From positions 5,685-19,511 of the forward strand of contig JAOAJF010000004.1 in the NCBI GenBank assembly GCA_026414325.1: a stretch of 13,827 nt of DNA, written 5' to 3'. The DNA is from Microcaldota archaeon. Its GTDB lineage: Archaea > Micrarchaeota > Micrarchaeia > Anstonellales > Anstonellaceae. The position numbers were made by a program, and so were the translations under genes. Under the pieces are notes generated by a model, which searched no databases, was not told where the DNA came from, and saw only the letters and a program-made list of their open reading frames with translations. This document shows, in pieces, positions 13,061 to 13,827 of this stretch (positions are counted from its first letter, which is position 1; every line of letters starts with the position of its first letter).

Positions 13061-13827
13061 TTATAAAATAACACTCTCTCCTGTTTTAGGTGCAACTGCA
13101 TCATAGCCTAACAATTTTAGCTCCTCTGCAAAGTCCACTGAAACTTTTGCATCCCCATGAATACAAATTACTTTTGAAGGGTTGGCCTGCTTTACAAACT
13201 CAAAAAGTTCACTTCTAGAAGCATGTGCAGAAAAATCAAAATAACTAACTGGAATTTTTGGATAATACTTTTCTCCATCAATTTCTACATAACCAAAGTT
13301 TTGTAACTTGTAGCCATTAGTGTCCTCGACACAATAGCCAGTAAAAACAACTTCTGAATTTTCATTTAAAGCAGAGAGATATTTCAATGCAGGTCCTCCT
13401 TGCAGCATACCAGCAGTGCTAATTATTACACTCGGATTTTTCAATACTTTTTTACGATCTTTGGAATTTAGAACAAATCTACATTGCTCAATATATTTTC
13501 TAAAATTCTTTGGGTCTTTTATAAATTGTGGATATTTTAAAATTATTTTTGAGGCTTCTATTCCCATTCCATCAACCCAAAGAGGTATGTCTTTCGCTCT
13601 ATTTTTAAATATTGCTATTAATTCTTGTGTTCTTCCAACAGCAAATGCTGGTAACAGTAAGTGTCCACCTCGTTCTATAACTTCTCTCGCTTTTTGAACC
13701 AGCTGAATTTCTAAATCTTCTCTTATAGGGTGCTCTCTATTAGCATAAGTACTTTCTATTATCAAAACGTCTACATCTTTTTCTATGTGTGCTGAAGAAT
13801 GCAAATATGTTTGAGAAAGTTTAAAGT
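13061..13827 (-). CDS. Beta-CASP metallo-beta-lactamase ribonuclease (CPSF/RNase J-like), C-terminal part
   Basis: Zinc-dependent nuclease of the type that processes or degrades mRNA in archaea. The frame runs open to the window end, so the gene is cut and its start, including the HxHxDH zinc motif, is outside. The visible 255 residues begin DFKLSQTYL-like, followed by VLIIESTYANREHP (beta-CASP motif A), LLLPAFAVGRTQELI, a beta-CASP insert with ISTAGMLQGGPALKYL, and the zinc-binding C-terminal part: FSAHASRSELFEFV (motif B His) and VICIHGD (motif C His). The AFAVGRTQE form is typical of the archaeal CPSF group; I cannot say whether N-terminal KH domains (aCPSF1) are present or whether it is a shorter aCPSF2/RNase J type. 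A TTG at 13804 is an internal leucine, not a start. The mcm gene follows after 73 bases on the same strand. Confidence 0.93.
   Translation of the reverse strand, partial: FKLSQTYLHSSAHIEKDVDVLIIESTYANREHPIREDLEIQLVQKAREVIERGGHLLLPAFAVGRTQELIAIFKNRAKDIPLWVDGMGIEASKIILKYPQFIKDPKNFRKYIEQCRFVLNSKDRKKVLKNPSVIISTAGMLQGGPALKYLSALNENSEVVFTGYCVEDTNGYKLQNFGYVEIDGEKYYPKIPVSYFDFSAHASRSELFEFVKQANPSKVICIHGDAKVSVDFAEELKLLGYDAVAPKTGESVIL

Overview
The window reads as a chromosomal piece of an AT-rich archaeon (GC well under 35% by eye). The evidence is an archaeal-type gene set: ribosomal protein S6e, initiation factor aIF2 gamma, tRNA 4-demethylwyosine synthase Twy1, an MCM replicative helicase, an archaeal Ogg2-type 8-oxoguanine glycosylase and a beta-CASP RNA-processing nuclease. 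Short proteins, tight packing, Lys/Phe-rich divergent sequences and a family lacking its usual zinc knuckle suggest a DPANN-type lineage (Woesearchaeota/Pacearchaeota-like), but that placement is an inference. I see no tRNA or rRNA gene, CRISPR array, insertion sequence or phage gene, and no gene-free stretch longer than about 190 bases.

Left part (1-2578, plus strand): the C-terminal part of DnaJ, then with no gap a divergent MidA-like methyltransferase, then an M24-family (Xaa-Pro peptidase-like) protein with an altered metal ligand. The M24 gene abuts, without a single spacer base, an opposing two-gene operon (2579-3501, minus strand) of two proteins I do not recognise. A divergent promoter region (3502-3690) holds a perfect inverted repeat and TATA-like boxes in both directions.

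Middle (3691-7371, plus strand): rps6e - aIF2 gamma - twy1, a translation-oriented operon, followed by a protein with 34-residue helical repeats (mTERF-like) that has its own apparently leaderless promoter.

Right part (7415-13827, minus strand, so transcribed right to left): a beta-CASP nuclease (its upstream end is outside the window), then mcm - pdxS - ogg2 - aminotransferase - pdxT. The two subunits of pyridoxal 5'-phosphate synthase are split by a DNA-repair gene and by an aminotransferase that uses the PLP they make. Spacings of 0 to about 35 bases, and Shine-Dalgarno sites embedded in upstream stop codons, support co-transcription and translational coupling.

There is no obvious defence or mobile system. 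The most interesting items are the unrecognised gene pair with its palindromic promoter element, the mTERF-like repeat protein, the zinc-less aIF2 gamma, the M24 protein with Glu in place of a metal-binding Asp, and the mixed replication/repair/PLP operon.
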